Shown here in pieces: positions 23,927-33,864 of a stretch of 64,000 nt of DNA. The position numbers were made by a program, and so were the translations under genes. The first letter of the stretch is position 1; each line of letters opens with the position of its first letter. The notes under the pieces are model-generated. The model did no database searches. It was not told the DNA's origin and worked only from the letters and a program-made list of their open reading frames with translations. This stretch comes from Methylomonas sp. EFPC3 (GTDB taxonomy: Bacteria; Pseudomonadota; Gammaproteobacteria; Methylococcales; Methylomonadaceae), in NCBI RefSeq assembly GCF_029643245.1, contig NZ_CP116398.1, positions 930,001-994,000 on the forward strand, written 5' to 3'.

Positions 23927-24016
23927 CCGGAAGGTTAGCCGGGAAGGCGAGATGAATTGTGCCGGCCGGAGGTTTGTGCCTATACTCTGGCAAACCGAAC
24001 ACAGGAGTACCGATTC

Positions 24017-24391
24017 GTGCAGAACGAAAACCGCAGCAGAATACGTTTTAATCCGGCCGGATTAGTCGCCCACATTATTATCGATCCGCCGCCGCCCGGC
24101 GGGGAAATCGTCATCGACGGTCAAGTGGTGGATATGAGTTACAGCGGAATCAAAATCCGTTTGCGGGAGCCGTTGGGTCAAGCTATCGAAGAGGCCGAGT
24201 TACGTATTTCGATTGTATTGCCGGAGTCGGGAATACCGGTGTCGATTCACGGCACCATCAAGCATATTCAGGAAGAACAAGAGTGCGGTTTGCAATACGA
24301 CCCCGACAGGCACCAAGAACACGAATTGGACGATCTGATGTTCGAATGCGTCAAACTGGCGCCGCAGCCGGAAGCGGTTCATGAAATTTGA
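24017..24391 (+). CDS. PilZ-domain protein (124 aa)
   Basis: Starts at GTG 24017, 9 nt after AGGAG. The PilZ motifs are the N-terminal RSRIRF and, further on, the DMSYSGIKIRL segment (family DxSxxG). These bind cyclic di-GMP in PilZ proteins. The full length matches single-domain PilZ proteins that tune motility or exopolysaccharide. It overlaps the next gene by 11 nt. Confidence 0.85.
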   Translation: MQNENRSRIRFNPAGLVAHIIIDPPPPGGEIVIDGQVVDMSYSGIKIRLREPLGQAIEEAELRISIVLPESGIPVSIHGTIKHIQEEQECGLQYDPDRHQEHELDDLMFECVKLAPQPEAVHEI

Positions 24392-24566
24392 TGCGCAAGC
24401 GTGGTTGCAGGTCTGGCGCACTTTGAACGGCGATGCGGCCTACCAGCGCTATTTGCGCCATTGGCAGGCCGAGCATGCCGGCCAACAGGCCGAACCGCTC
24501 AGCCGCAAGGCGTTTTTCGCCGCCGAAACCCGCCGTAAATGGAGCGGTGTCAAACGCTGCTGCTGA
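24381..24566 (+). CDS. YbdD/YjiX family small protein (DUF466)
   Basis: 61 residues. The pattern AYQRYLRHWQAEHAGQ, then LSRKAFFAAETRRKW and the C-terminal KRCC matches the YbdD/YjiX family (NYVEHMR..HP.., EFF..R..ARY, ARCC). In Enterobacteria these sit beside the peptide/pyruvate transporters CstA/BtsT. Here no transporter is adjacent. It overlaps the end of the PilZ gene and converges on the lipoprotein gene. Confidence 0.8.
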   Translation: MKFDAQAWLQVWRTLNGDAAYQRYLRHWQAEHAGQQAEPLSRKAFFAAETRRKWSGVKRCC

Positions 24567-24572
24567 CGCCCG

Positions 24573-25820
24573 TCAATCGATGGTCTGTATCCAATGGCAA
24601 CGTTCGTTGACGACGGGCGCGGTTTTGTCGTTGGCGATACCTTTCGCGATCATCGCCACCACCCGCTCGTCGGTATCGTAGCCGATGTGGGCATCCATCG
24701 GGTTGGCAAGCTTGCCCAAACCGAACGCATCGTAAACCCGGGCTACGTTGATATTGATGTTGGTGACATCAATGCACAGCCGCGAGTCCAGATACTTGTT
24801 GACGAAGTCGTGCGGGATCGCATAACTGAGTAGATCGTTGGGGTCGCTGAATGCAATCACCGACGTTTTCGCGAGTATCCGTTCGCCGTATTTGGCGCCA
24901 TTGCTGTTGCAATAGGCCTCGGCTTGGTTGGCGACTTCCGGTAGGCTGCGCCCCAACTGCAACATCGGCAATTGGTTGGACATCATGTAGATCGGCACTT
25001 CCTTGTTTTTCAAGACATTGGTCAGCGCGGTGTAATAGCTGGCGGTATCGCCGTTGCTCAGTTTCGACGCCAGATGTTGCAGGCCGTCGATGGTGATCCG
25101 GCTGCCCAAACTATGCGAGACGAAGGCGTAACTGTCGTTGTAAAACGGTGTGACATTTTTGGTGGAACAGCTTTGTTGGACATCGTCCGGCAGGCTGTTC
25201 CAGTCGCCTTGTATCATCCAGCAAAACGATTGGGCGAAGGCCGACAGGATGTCTTCGCGTTTCTCTCCGAGGTAGATGATCGGATCCGGACCGGTATCGT
25301 TGGAGAACTTCTTCAATAAGTCGTTGACCTCGGCGCGGCGGAAAGACTGTTCCCCAGAATTGTCGTAAGACAGCACTTCCTTGTCCTTGGCGCTGATTTC
25401 GGACCAGGTCAGCTCGTAGAACAGCATCTCTTGAGTCCGGTCGGCATTCAGATAGCGGTTGATGCGCAAATTGCCCAACGGCCGCGCCGGCTCCTTGGCA
25501 TCGGTCAAGCGGATGTTTTTGATGTTGCGGGAGGTGACGGTCAGGTCCAATTCTTTTGCCAGCTTTTCCATGAACTGGGTGGAATAGCCCGGCAAATGGT
25601 TGCCGACGCCGTGCACCATCAACAATTTCATTTTCCGGTTGGCGATTTCCAACTGCGGTTTGATGCCGCTGAATTTTTCGCCTTTGATCTCGCAGATGCG
25701 GGTATCTTCTTCTTCCTGTTTTTCCAGGATGGCTTCGGTGATGCCTTTGCCGATACTGGCGCAGCCGGACGACAGCAGTGCAAGCGCCAGCAGCGGCAGC
25801 TTCAGTTTGAGTATTTTCAT
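24573..25820 (-). CDS. Lipoprotein with alpha/beta-hydrolase features
   Basis: 415 residues. The signal peptide (MKILKLKLPLLALALLSSGC) ends in a lipobox LSSGC, so the protein is a lipoprotein. Residues about 70-80 (LLMVHGVGNHLPGY) look like an oxyanion region. FVSHSLGSR supplies a serine in an SxSxG-like nucleophile elbow, and DAHIGYD near the end could give the histidine. A lipase or esterase activity is therefore likely. I do not recognise a named family. The secreted small protein on the same strand just upstream may be co-expressed. Confidence 0.75.
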   Translation of the reverse strand: MKILKLKLPLLALALLSSGCASIGKGITEAILEKQEEEDTRICEIKGEKFSGIKPQLEIANRKMKLLMVHGVGNHLPGYSTQFMEKLAKELDLTVTSRNIKNIRLTDAKEPARPLGNLRINRYLNADRTQEMLFYELTWSEISAKDKEVLSYDNSGEQSFRRAEVNDLLKKFSNDTGPDPIIYLGEKREDILSAFAQSFCWMIQGDWNSLPDDVQQSCSTKNVTPFYNDSYAFVSHSLGSRITIDGLQHLASKLSNGDTASYYTALTNVLKNKEVPIYMMSNQLPMLQLGRSLPEVANQAEAYCNSNGAKYGERILAKTSVIAFSDPNDLLSYAIPHDFVNKYLDSRLCIDVTNININVARVYDAFGLGKLANPMDAHIGYDTDERVVAMIAKGIANDKTAPVVNERCHWIQTID

Positions 25821-25889
25821 GTGTGTTGCGTTTACGGGCAGGGTTGCTTGGTTGATGCCGACGGCAGGCGCGGTTTTCCGCAGCGGGCG

Positions 25890-26231
25890 TTACTTATCCA
25901 GCTTTTTCTTCGCCGCGTCGGCTTGAGCGCCGACTTTCTCGACGGTTTCCCGATATTTGGCCTGAGCCTGATTGGCGCTGTCGGCGATGGTGGCATTGTC
26001 GGTATTGGCTTCCTTGATCATGCACTCGAAATAGTCGCGCGATTTTTGTTGCCAGGTGTTGATTGCGGCAATGCTTTTATTGAAAGCATCGACATCGCTG
26101 TCATCGACGACCGGTGTTTCCGGTGGCGTACCGCAAGCGGCCGGAACCCAAGTGCCGTTGCCCAAAGTACCGGCGGTGGTGATGCTGCTGGACACCAGCA
26201 GGGCGGTCGTCGCTAAAACGGTCAGTTTCAT
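25890..26231 (-). CDS. Small secreted protein (113 aa), unknown
   Basis: Started at the ATG at 26231 with GGAGA 8 nt before it. An N-terminal signal peptide (MKLTVLATTALLVSSSIT, cleavage near TAG) is followed by a Pro/Cys-rich stretch (WVPAACGTPPETPVV). A helical Ala/Lys-rich C-terminus (NTWQQKSRDYFECMIKEAN) ends in KKKLDK. Two cysteines could form a disulfide. Same strand as the lipoprotein gene, 69 nt upstream of it. Confidence 0.7.
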   Translation of the reverse strand: MKLTVLATTALLVSSSITTAGTLGNGTWVPAACGTPPETPVVDDSDVDAFNKSIAAINTWQQKSRDYFECMIKEANTDNATIADSANQAQAKYRETVEKVGAQADAAKKKLDK

Positions 26232-26352
26232 TCGCTGTCTCCATGACGGATTTAAACGGAAATTTATCGGCCGCAAGCGGCCGCGGGGTTTGCCGGCGGG
26301 ATTATTCCGCAACCCGGCGCCAATGCCAATCGCCGGTATAAAAAACGGCGGC

Positions 26353-27237
26353 TTAGCTGAGCATTTGCCGGATATGTTCGATCTCGTCCTTGGCCTGGTC
26401 GAGGATGTTGATGCTCAGATCGGCGTCCAGGTTCCCGGCCGCCAATTTTTTGTACGCAGGTAGTTCGTCCATCTTCGGCATTTGTTTGACGTCGACTTTG
26501 CCGATGAAGCTGTGCAATTGCGAAATCATCACGATGTCACTGTAGCTGGCCGATTCGCCACTGTCGAGCCGCCAGTTTTCGGCGTGAATGATCACGTCCT
26601 CGAAGTCGGCCGGAAAGTCCCATTTGCGCACGATCTGCACCCCGATCGGGCTGCGTAATTCCCGCACGGCTTCGGCCAGGTCGCCCGGATTATCCAGAAT
26701 ATCCGGCTGGCGGTCGGCGTAAGCCAGGATCGGCACCACGCCAATGTCGTGGATCAGGCCGGCCAGCATGGCCCGGTCCGGATCGAAGCCCGGCGTCTTA
26801 TGCGCCAGCACCGCGCTGATCGCCGCCACGTAACTGCTGTGAGCCCACAGCTCCTGCATTCTGCGGCGGATCACCGGCGAACGGGCATTGAACACCGCTT
26901 TCAAGGCAAACGCGGTGATAATGTCCTGCGCTGCCTTCAAGCCGAGTCGGGTCAAGGCTTCCGGGCAACTTTCGATGCGGCGTCGGCCGCGGTAAAGCGG
27001 GCTGTTCGAGATCTTGACCAGGCGGGCGGTGATGCTGGGGTCGATTTGCACCACGCGGGCGATCTTGTTGCTGTTGGCGCTGGGTTCGTTGATGGCGCGG
27101 CGGATTTTTAGCGATACGTCCGGAATGGTGGGCAAGGCCAGCGAATCGGATTGCATGTATTTGAAGCAATCCTGGTACAAGCGGTTTTTCGCCAGCTTGG
27201 CGCTGAGCGGATGGGTTGCGGCCTCGGTCATGGACAT
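26353..27237 (-). CDS. HDOD-domain protein
   Basis: 294 residues. An HDOD domain covers most of the protein: LPTIPDVSLKIRRAINEP, QIDPSITARLVKISNSPLY, LGLKAAQDIITAFALKAVF and the HD-like AGLIHDIGVVPILAY. Such proteins are signalling or regulatory factors in c-di-GMP and stress networks. Most lack phosphodiesterase activity. It is divergent from prmB. Confidence 0.88.
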   Translation of the reverse strand: MSMTEAATHPLSAKLAKNRLYQDCFKYMQSDSLALPTIPDVSLKIRRAINEPSANSNKIARVVQIDPSITARLVKISNSPLYRGRRRIESCPEALTRLGLKAAQDIITAFALKAVFNARSPVIRRRMQELWAHSSYVAAISAVLAHKTPGFDPDRAMLAGLIHDIGVVPILAYADRQPDILDNPGDLAEAVRELRSPIGVQIVRKWDFPADFEDVIIHAENWRLDSGESASYSDIVMISQLHSFIGKVDVKQMPKMDELPAYKKLAAGNLDADLSINILDQAKDEIEHIRQMLS

Positions 27238-27308
27238 TGCTTAATTCGGACAAGCGGCAAGGGTTTGGTTTAAAATCCGCCGCTGCATTTTTTACACACG
27301 GATACGCT

Positions 27309-28238
27309 ATGACTATAACAGGCCCGGATGTTATTACAACCCTGAGCAGCATTCGAGATTACATCCGCTGGGCCGCCAGCCGCTTTGCCGAACACAAGGT
27401 ATTTCTCGGCCACGGCACCGTCACGCCGCTGGACGAAGCCGCGGCTATCGTGCTGCATACCTTGCACCAGCCCTACGATCTGGCCGACAGTTACTTGGAT
27501 AGCGTATTGACGATGGCCGAGCGCCAGCAAGTGGCCGAACTGATCGAGCGGCGTATCGTCGAACGCAAGCCTTCCGCTTACTTGACCCACGAAGCCCTGT
27601 TTGCCGGTTTGTCGTTCTACGTCGACGAACGGGTGCTGGTGCCGCGCTCGCCGATCGCGGAATTGATTAACGAACGCTTCGAGCCTTGGGTCGACGAAAC
27701 CCAGGTATTCAATATTCTGGATTTGTGTACCGGCAGCGCTTGTATCGCCATCGCCTGCGCTTATGCCTTCCCGGAAGCGCAAGTCGATGCGGTGGAACTG
27801 TCCGACGCCGCATTGGCCGTGGCCCGCATCAATCTGGAACAGCACGAGTTGCAAGAGCAATTGCAGCTCTACCAGTCGGACTTATTCGATAATCTGCCGG
27901 CCAAACCTTACGACATCATCGTCAGCAATCCGCCCTACGTTTCCATTGCCGAGTGGGAAAGCCTGCCTCCGGAATTCCATGCCGAACCGGCGTTGGGTTT
28001 CAAAGGCGGCGAACACGGCCTGGATTTGGTGCTGCGAATTTTGGTCGACGCCGAGCGCTATTTGGCGGAGCAGGGTATCCTGGTGGTCGAAGTCGGCAGC
28101 AGCGCCCAGACCTTGCAGGAGATGTTCCCGGAAGTACCGTTCCACTGGCTGGAGTTCGAACATGGCGGCGACGGCGTGTTTCTGCTGACCGCCGAACAAG
28201 TTTCCACTTACCATTCACTCTTTACCAACGCGCTCTAA
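27309..28238 (+). CDS. prmB: Ribosomal protein L3 glutamine methyltransferase
   Basis: 309 residues, started at the ATG at 27309. This is a class I SAM-dependent N5-glutamine methyltransferase. The SAM site is [20 protein letters not shown] and the catalytic NPPY motif is VSNPPYVS. The N-terminal helical part ([15 protein letters not shown]) and [19 protein letters not shown] match PrmB rather than the release-factor enzyme PrmC. It is followed 2 nt later by aroC, a neighbour pair that is conserved in gammaproteobacteria. Confidence 0.93.
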   Translation: MTITGPDVITTLSSIRDYIRWAASRFAEHKVFLGHGTVTPLDEAAAIVLHTLHQPYDLADSYLDSVLTMAERQQVAELIERRIVERKPSAYLTHEALFAGLSFYVDERVLVPRSPIAELINERFEPWVDETQVFNILDLCTGSACIAIACAYAFPEAQVDAVELSDAALAVARINLEQHELQEQLQLYQSDLFDNLPAKPYDIIVSNPPYVSIAEWESLPPEFHAEPALGFKGGEHGLDLVLRILVDAERYLAEQGILVVEVGSSAQTLQEMFPEVPFHWLEFEHGGDGVFLLTAEQVSTYHSLFTNAL

Positions 28239-28240
28239 CC

Positions 28241-29329
28241 ATGTCCGGAAATACCATAGGCAAACTGTTCACCGTCACCACCTTCGGCGAAAGCCACGGC
28301 CCGGCGCTGGGGGCGATCGTCGACGGCTGCCCGCCGGGACTGGAATTGTGCGAAGCCGATTTGCAGATCGATTTGGATCGGCGCAAGCCGGGAACCTCGC
28401 GCCATACGACCCAGCGCCGCGAGGCCGACGAGGTCAAAATCCTTTCGGGCGTGTTCGAAGGTAAAACTACCGGCACACCGATTGGTTTATTGATCGAGAA
28501 TACCGATCAGCGTTCCAAGGACTACGGCAAAATCGCCGAAAGCTTTCGCCCCGGCCACGCCGACTATACCTATCACCATAAATACGGTATCCGCGACTAC
28601 CGCGGCGGCGGCCGTTCTTCGGCGCGGGAAACCGCAATGCGGGTCGCGGCCGGCGCAATCGCCAAGAAGTATCTGTTCCAGCAACACGGCATTCAGGTAC
28701 GAGGTTACCTGTCGCAACTCGGTCCGATCAAGATCGAAAGTTTCGACTGGAACGAAGTCGGCAATAACCCGTTTTTTTCCCCAGACGCCGGCAAAGTTCC
28801 GGAAATGGAAAAATACATGGACGCGCTGCGCAAGGAAGGCGAATCGATCGGTGCCAAAATCGAAGTCGTCGCCAGCCAGGTGCCGCCGGGCTTGGGCGAG
28901 CCGATTTTCGACCGGCTGGATGCTGAATTGGCCTACGCCTTGATGAGCATCAACGCGGTCAAGGGCGTTGAGATCGGCGACGGTTTCGACTGCATTGCCA
29001 CCAAAGGCACTCAGTTTCGCGATGAAATCACGCCGGAAGGGTTTTTGAGCAACCACGCCGGCGGCATTTTGGGCGGTATTTCCACCGGCCAGGACATCGT
29101 CGCCCGCATCGCGTTGAAGCCGACCTCCAGCCTGCGTCTGCCGGGCCGCAGCATCAACACCCAAGGGGAACCGATCGAAGTCATCACCGAAGGCCGCCAC
29201 GACCCTTGCGTCGGCATCCGCGCCACGCCGATCGCCGAAGCCATGGTAGCGTTGGTATTGATGGATCACCTGCTGCGCCACCGCGCCCAAAATATGCACG
29301 TCGACTGCGGTTTGCCTGTCTTGCGTTAG
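28241..29329 (+). CDS. aroC: Chorismate synthase
   Basis: A 362-residue FMN-dependent enzyme for the last step of the shikimate pathway (5-enolpyruvylshikimate 3-phosphate to chorismate). Signatures: [58 protein letters not shown] and [20 protein letters not shown]. Full length. Two nucleotides after prmB and directly adjoining the MFS gene. Confidence 0.97.
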   Translation: MSGNTIGKLFTVTTFGESHGPALGAIVDGCPPGLELCEADLQIDLDRRKPGTSRHTTQRREADEVKILSGVFEGKTTGTPIGLLIENTDQRSKDYGKIAESFRPGHADYTYHHKYGIRDYRGGGRSSARETAMRVAAGAIAKKYLFQQHGIQVRGYLSQLGPIKIESFDWNEVGNNPFFSPDAGKVPEMEKYMDALRKEGESIGAKIEVVASQVPPGLGEPIFDRLDAELAYALMSINAVKGVEIGDGFDCIATKGTQFRDEITPEGFLSNHAGGILGGISTGQDIVARIALKPTSSLRLPGRSINTQGEPIEVITEGRHDPCVGIRATPIAEAMVALVLMDHLLRHRAQNMHVDCGLPVLR

Positions 29330-30487
29330 ATGCCAGTCCCGTATTGGCGGCTATCCGGCTTTTATTTCTTCTACTTCGCGACGCTCGGAGCGTTTCTTCC
29401 GTTCTGGAGCTTATATCTGAAGCAGGCCGGATTTGCCGCCGAAGAGATCGGCGAACTGACCGCGCTGATGGTGGCGACCAAAATCATCGCCCCGAACTAT
29501 TGGGGCTGGCTGGCCGACAAAACCGGCCGTAATCTGCGTTTGATTCGGCTGACGCTGCTGCTGGCGGCGTCCAGTTTTGCCGGGTTTTTGTTCCGCAACG
29601 ACTACTGGTGGTTTGCGCTGGTCACCGTCGGTTTCAGCTTTTTCTGGAATGCGACGCTGCCGCAGTTCGAAGCGGCAACTTTGTTTCATTTGCAGGCCGA
29701 GCCGCAGCGTTACAGCCAGATCCGCTTGTGGGGGTCGATCGGTTTCATTGCGGCGGTGCTTGGCATCGGCCGTTTTCTCGATTATTTCAGTATCGCCAAC
29801 TTGCCGTTGATCATCGGCGGTTTGATGTTGCTGAACTGGCTGGCGGCGCTACTGACCCCGGAAGCCCGGCCCCGTATCGATCGCGGCCAAGCCGGGCCGG
29901 GTATCTGGCAGGTATTATTGCGCTGGGAGTTGCTGGCGTTTCTGCTGGTTTATCTGTTGTTGCAAGTGGCTCACGGTCCTTATTACGTGTTCTATTCGGT
30001 ATATTTGCAGCAACACGGTTACAGCGCCAGCGAAACCGGCCTGCTATGGGCCGCCGGAGTTGGCGCCGAAATTCTGCTGTTTCTGGCGATGCGCCGCCTG
30101 TTGAGTTGTTGCAAGCCACGCAGCTTGCTGCTGTGGGCGATTGCACTCAGCGTGGTGCGGTGGCTGTTGATTGCCGACGGCGTCGGCTCGTTGATTTTGA
30201 CCGTCGCCGCACAGCTGCTGCACGCCGCCACGTTCGGCGTCGCCCATGTCGTGGCAATGCAGCTGCTCTACCATTATTTCGGCGAACGCCACCAGAGCAA
30301 AGGTCAGGCCTTGTACAGTAGTGCCAGTTTCGGCGTCGGCGGCATGGTCGGCAGTTTGTACAGCGGTTATTTCTGGGACGTGTTGGGCGGGCGCGAAGTT
30401 TACGTGATTGCGGCCCTGGTTTGCGGCGTGGCTTGGCTTATCGCTTTCCTGGGTCTGGCGCGGGAATCGCGGCCCGGATTGGGTTAA
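29330..30487 (+). CDS. MFS transporter, HcaT/PPP-family-like
   Basis: 385 residues with about 12 hydrophobic segments and the MFS loop motif GWLADKTGRN between helices 2 and 3. The N-terminus PYWRLSGFYFFYFATLGAFL and the segment RLWGSIGFIAAVLG are typical of the phenylpropionate/nucleoside-type MFS_1-like family. The start codon adjoins the aroC stop. The substrate cannot be told from sequence. Confidence 0.85.
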   Translation: MPVPYWRLSGFYFFYFATLGAFLPFWSLYLKQAGFAAEEIGELTALMVATKIIAPNYWGWLADKTGRNLRLIRLTLLLAASSFAGFLFRNDYWWFALVTVGFSFFWNATLPQFEAATLFHLQAEPQRYSQIRLWGSIGFIAAVLGIGRFLDYFSIANLPLIIGGLMLLNWLAALLTPEARPRIDRGQAGPGIWQVLLRWELLAFLLVYLLLQVAHGPYYVFYSVYLQQHGYSASETGLLWAAGVGAEILLFLAMRRLLSCCKPRSLLLWAIALSVVRWLLIADGVGSLILTVAAQLLHAATFGVAHVVAMQLLYHYFGERHQSKGQALYSSASFGVGGMVGSLYSGYFWDVLGGREVYVIAALVCGVAWLIAFLGLARESRPGLG

Positions 30488-30519
30488 AATTGTGACGATT
30501 TACTAACAAGGGTTATCAA

Positions 30520-31134
30520 GTGTTCGAGGTTATCAAAAACGGCGGCTGGATGATGGCGCCGATCATTTTGTGTTCGATTGTGGCGATGGCGATCATCGGC
30601 GAGCGATTCTGGTCGCTGCAACGCAAACGCATTCTTCCGGCCGAGCTGGTGCCGTACATTTGGCAATTGCATCGCGAGAACAAGCTCGACGAAGCCACCA
30701 TCCGCCGCATCAAACTCAGTTCGCCGCTAGGGCGAATACTGGCCGCCGGCTTGCTTAACCGCAAACACGGCCGCGAGATCATGAAATCCAGTATTGAGGA
30801 AGTCGGTCGCCAAGTCGCTCACGAACTGGAACGCTATTTGAACGCCCTGGGCAGCATCGCCTCGATCACGCCACTAATGGGTTTGTTGGGTACTGTGGAC
30901 GGTATCATTCGGGTGTTTTCCGATATCGCGGTCGGCGGCATGGGCGACCCGGCGGTGTTGAGCGGCGGTATCTCGGAAGCCTTGATCTGTACCGCGTCCG
31001 GGTTGACCGTGGCGATACCCAGCCTGTTTTTTCACCGTTATTTCGAACGGCTGGTCGACGACCACGTGGTGCGGATGGAAGAGGAATCGTTGCGTCTGGT
31101 CGACATCATGCAAGGCGCCAGAGAGGACGTGTAA
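30520..31134 (+). CDS. exbB: ExbB/TolQ/MotA-family proton-channel protein
   Basis: 204 residues with three membrane segments (near 9-26, 105-130 and 155-175). The family core includes LGSIASITPLMGLLGTVDGIIRVF and the later segment ISEALICTASGLTVAIPSLFFH. Together with the ExbD partner directly behind (1-nt overlap), it would energise a TonB- or Tol-like system with the proton gradient. In this operon next to lpxK the pair often supports outer-membrane transport. Confidence 0.93.
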   Translation: MFEVIKNGGWMMAPIILCSIVAMAIIGERFWSLQRKRILPAELVPYIWQLHRENKLDEATIRRIKLSSPLGRILAAGLLNRKHGREIMKSSIEEVGRQVAHELERYLNALGSIASITPLMGLLGTVDGIIRVFSDIAVGGMGDPAVLSGGISEALICTASGLTVAIPSLFFHRYFERLVDDHVVRMEEESLRLVDIMQGAREDV

Positions 31135-31568
31135 TGGAATTTCGCCGCCGTCGCCGCGCGCCAGTGGAAATCGGTTTGATTCCGATGATCGACGTATTGC
31201 TGGTTCTGCTGCTTTTCTTCATGGTGGCGACGACATTCCGCCACCATTCGGAGCTAAAGATCAATTTGCCGGAAGCGCAGGGTAGTGAAGCGGCCGAGCC
31301 GGGCAAAACCATCAATTTGTATGTCGACGCCAAGGGCGTTTATTCCTTGTCCGGTGAAGACAACCAATTTCATGAACTGGTCAATCAAAACCTGGACGGC
31401 CTGAGAGCGGCGCTGGCTAAGTTCGCCGGCGAAACCCGGCACTTGCCGTTCATCATCAGCGCCGACGGCAAGGCGCCGCACCAAGCCGTGGTCAGTGCCT
31501 TGGATGTGGCCAACCAACTCGGTTTCCATCACATTACCTTTGCCGTCAATCAGCCGGAACAGCCATGA
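31134..31568 (+). CDS. exbD: ExbD/TolR-family protein
   Basis: 144 residues. One N-terminal membrane segment (VEIGLIPMIDVLLVLLLFFM) carries the essential Asp, and a periplasmic domain follows. Partner of the ExbB above in a proton-driven motor complex. It overlaps lpxK by 4 nt. Confidence 0.93.
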   Translation: MEFRRRRRAPVEIGLIPMIDVLLVLLLFFMVATTFRHHSELKINLPEAQGSEAAEPGKTINLYVDAKGVYSLSGEDNQFHELVNQNLDGLRAALAKFAGETRHLPFIISADGKAPHQAVVSALDVANQLGFHHITFAVNQPEQP

Positions 31569-32569
31569 ACAAAAAACTCGTGAAATGGTTCGAAGATGCC
31601 TGGTATGGCGAGATGTATATCTCGGCCTGGTTCATGCCGCTGTCGATGCTGTATGTCGATGCGGTGCGCTTGCGCCGTTTCGCTTATCGGGTTGGTATCA
31701 AGAAAAAAACCAAACTGCCGGTGCCGGTGATCGTGGTCGGCAACATCACGGTCGGCGGGACCGGCAAGACGCCGTTGGTGGTTTGGATGGTCGAATTTTT
31801 GCGTCAGCAAGGCTATAAACCCGGCGTGGTGAGTCTCGGTTACGCCGGCCCCAAAACCGACTCCGGCCCGCAACTGGTCGCCGCGGACAGCGACCCGGCC
31901 AGCGTCGGCGACGAACCGGTGTTGTTGGCCCGCCGTTGCGGCTGCCCGGTGGCGATCGGCCGGGACCGGCCGGCAGCCGCCAAACATCTGCTGGCTAACC
32001 ATCACTGTGATGTGATTATTTCCGACGACGGCTTGCAACATTACGCGCTGGAACGCGATATCGAGATAATCGTGATCGACGGCCAGCGCCGGTTCGGCAA
32101 CGGCTATTGCCTGCCGGTCGGCCCGTTGCGCGAACCGCCCGAACGCGTGCGGGAAGTCGATCTGGTGGTGGTCAACAGCCCATTGGAATTGCTGGAAGGC
32201 GAGATAGCGATGCAATGCGTCGGTCAGCAATTGGTCAACTTAAAAACCGGCGAAAGCCGGCCTTTAACCGAGTTTAAAGGCTTAGCGGTCCATGCCGTGG
32301 CCGCGATCGGCAACCCCAAGCGGTTTTTTAACCAATTGGCCGAGGCCGGCCTGGTCTGCGAAGCCCATGCCTTCCCGGATCATCACCCATTTAGCGCTGC
32401 CGACTTGCAGTTCAAAGACCAGCGGGCGCTGGTCATGACCGAGAAAGACGCCGTCAAATGCGCCGCCTTTGCCGCCGATAATTTCTGGTATTTACCCATC
32501 GATGCCGAATTGCCCGAGGCATTTTCTCAACAGCTCTTAACACTATTGAAAACCAAAACCCATGGATAA
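31565..32569 (+). CDS. lpxK: Tetraacyldisaccharide 4'-kinase
   Basis: 334 residues. Phosphorylates the lipid A disaccharide at the 4' position. It has a membrane-anchor N-terminus and the P-loop-like [17 protein letters not shown] motif. DDGLQH and VGPLREP follow. Overlaps exbD and the Trm112 gene. Lipid A synthesis by this step is common in Gram-negatives. Confidence 0.96.
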   Translation: MNKKLVKWFEDAWYGEMYISAWFMPLSMLYVDAVRLRRFAYRVGIKKKTKLPVPVIVVGNITVGGTGKTPLVVWMVEFLRQQGYKPGVVSLGYAGPKTDSGPQLVAADSDPASVGDEPVLLARRCGCPVAIGRDRPAAAKHLLANHHCDVIISDDGLQHYALERDIEIIVIDGQRRFGNGYCLPVGPLREPPERVREVDLVVVNSPLELLEGEIAMQCVGQQLVNLKTGESRPLTEFKGLAVHAVAAIGNPKRFFNQLAEAGLVCEAHAFPDHHPFSAADLQFKDQRALVMTEKDAVKCAAFAADNFWYLPIDAELPEAFSQQLLTLLKTKTHG

Positions 32570-32753
32570 AAAATTGCTCGATATTCTGGCTTGCCCGCTG
32601 TGCAAAAGCTCGCTGATTTACGATAAAGACCAGCAAGAGTTGATCTGCAAGGCCGACAAACTGGCGTTTCCGATCCGCGACGGTATTCCGGTGATGCTGG
32701 AAGACGAAGCCCGCGAACTGAGTTTCGAAGAAGCCGAAGCCCTGAAAAAATGA
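32562..32753 (+). CDS. ycaR: Trm112-family zinc-ribbon protein (YcaR)
   Basis: 63 residues. [19 protein letters not shown] gives the CPxC pair of the Trm112 fold, followed by [19 protein letters not shown]. The second metal-binding pair is incomplete: a single Cys in LICKAD. It lies between lpxK and kdsB as in Enterobacteria and overlaps both by 4-8 nt. Confidence 0.9.
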   Translation: MDKKLLDILACPLCKSSLIYDKDQQELICKADKLAFPIRDGIPVMLEDEARELSFEEAEALKK

Positions 32754-33529
32754 GCGCCGGCTTCAAGGTCGTGATTCCGGCCCGCTACGGCTCCACCCGC
32801 TTGCCGGGCAAGCCACTGCTGGACATCGCCGGCAAGCCGATGATCGTCCACGTTTGCGAGCGGGCGCTGGTAGCTGACGCCGAGCAAGTGGTCGTCGCCA
32901 CCGACGATCAGCGCATTTTCGCTGCGGTCGGCAATCTGGGCCTGCAGGCGGTAATGACCGATCCCAATCACCAATCCGGCACCGAACGTATCGCCGAAGT
33001 GGCGCGCATCATGGGCTGGGATGATGATCAGATCGTGGTTAACCTGCAAGGCGACGAGCCGCTGATTCCGCCGGCCTACATCCGCGACGCGGCCTTGGCG
33101 TTGGCCGGACAAGACCAGGCCGGCATTGCTACCTTGGCGGCCAAGATTTTGGCCGCCGACGAAATCTTCAATCCCAACGCCGTGAAAGTGGTGTTGGATA
33201 AGAACGGCTATGCGCTGTATTTCAGCCGGGCGCCGATTCCTTGGAACCGGGCCACGTTTCCCGACCAGCATGATATTCAGTCCGCGGCGTTACCGCATTT
33301 GCGGCATATCGGCATGTATGCCTATACCGTGGGTTTTTTGAACCGTTATTGCAGTTGGTCCGCCTCGCCGCTGGAGAGTGTCGAATCGCTGGAGCAATTG
33401 CGGATTCTGTGGCACGGCGAAAAGGTATTGGTAAAGATCGTCGACAAGACGCCGGAGGCGGGGGTGGATACGGAGGAGGATTTGGTGAGGGTTTCTGGGA
33501 GATTAAATTCAAAACTTATCTGGGCTTAA
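32750..33529 (+). CDS. kdsB: CMP-KDO synthetase
   Basis: 259 residues. Activates KDO as CMP-KDO for lipopolysaccharide core synthesis. [20 protein letters not shown] forms the nucleotide-binding loop. The [11 protein letters not shown] and [11 protein letters not shown] segments are diagnostic. Last gene of the exbBD-lpxK-ycaR-kdsB operon. Confidence 0.96.
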   Translation: MSAGFKVVIPARYGSTRLPGKPLLDIAGKPMIVHVCERALVADAEQVVVATDDQRIFAAVGNLGLQAVMTDPNHQSGTERIAEVARIMGWDDDQIVVNLQGDEPLIPPAYIRDAALALAGQDQAGIATLAAKILAADEIFNPNAVKVVLDKNGYALYFSRAPIPWNRATFPDQHDIQSAALPHLRHIGMYAYTVGFLNRYCSWSASPLESVESLEQLRILWHGEKVLVKIVDKTPEAGVDTEEDLVRVSGRLNSKLIWA

Positions 33530-33548
33530 TGTTGTCATTTTTTGCTAT

Positions 33549-33864
33549 ATGACAAGCGAAGAAATTCAGCTCTTGAACGACGTTGTTAAAGTTAGTTTCC
33601 CAGTAATGGGAACACTGATAGGCGGGGTTGTAGGTGGCGTTACTACATACTTTCTGACAAGGATGAATCCACAAAAATGAAAGGGGCCGCGAGATAATTA
33701 AAAAACGGCATGAACTTATATTTTATCGTCATCGGGCGGCAGTGGAATTAGGCGATGTTGAAACCCTATTCGACAAAAGTCGTCGCCAACCCAATCTGAA
33801 AAATCGAGTCGACGACGCTACGGAGCAAGCAGAAGTGAGCTATGCGCTGGATTTTTCGGCTTAA
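33549..33864 (+). pseudogene. Small membrane protein gene broken by a single-base deletion
   Basis: The frame from 33549 codes for MTSEEIQLLNDVVKVSFPVM and a Gly-rich membrane stretch and stops at 33680. In another frame, the following 184 nt read NERGREIIKKRHELIFYRHR and go on to 33864. Adding one A to the AAAAA run at 33673-33677 joins them into one protein of about 105 residues with a short membrane helix and a charged helical tail. Unrecognised. Either a decayed gene or a homopolymer error. Confidence 0.45.
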
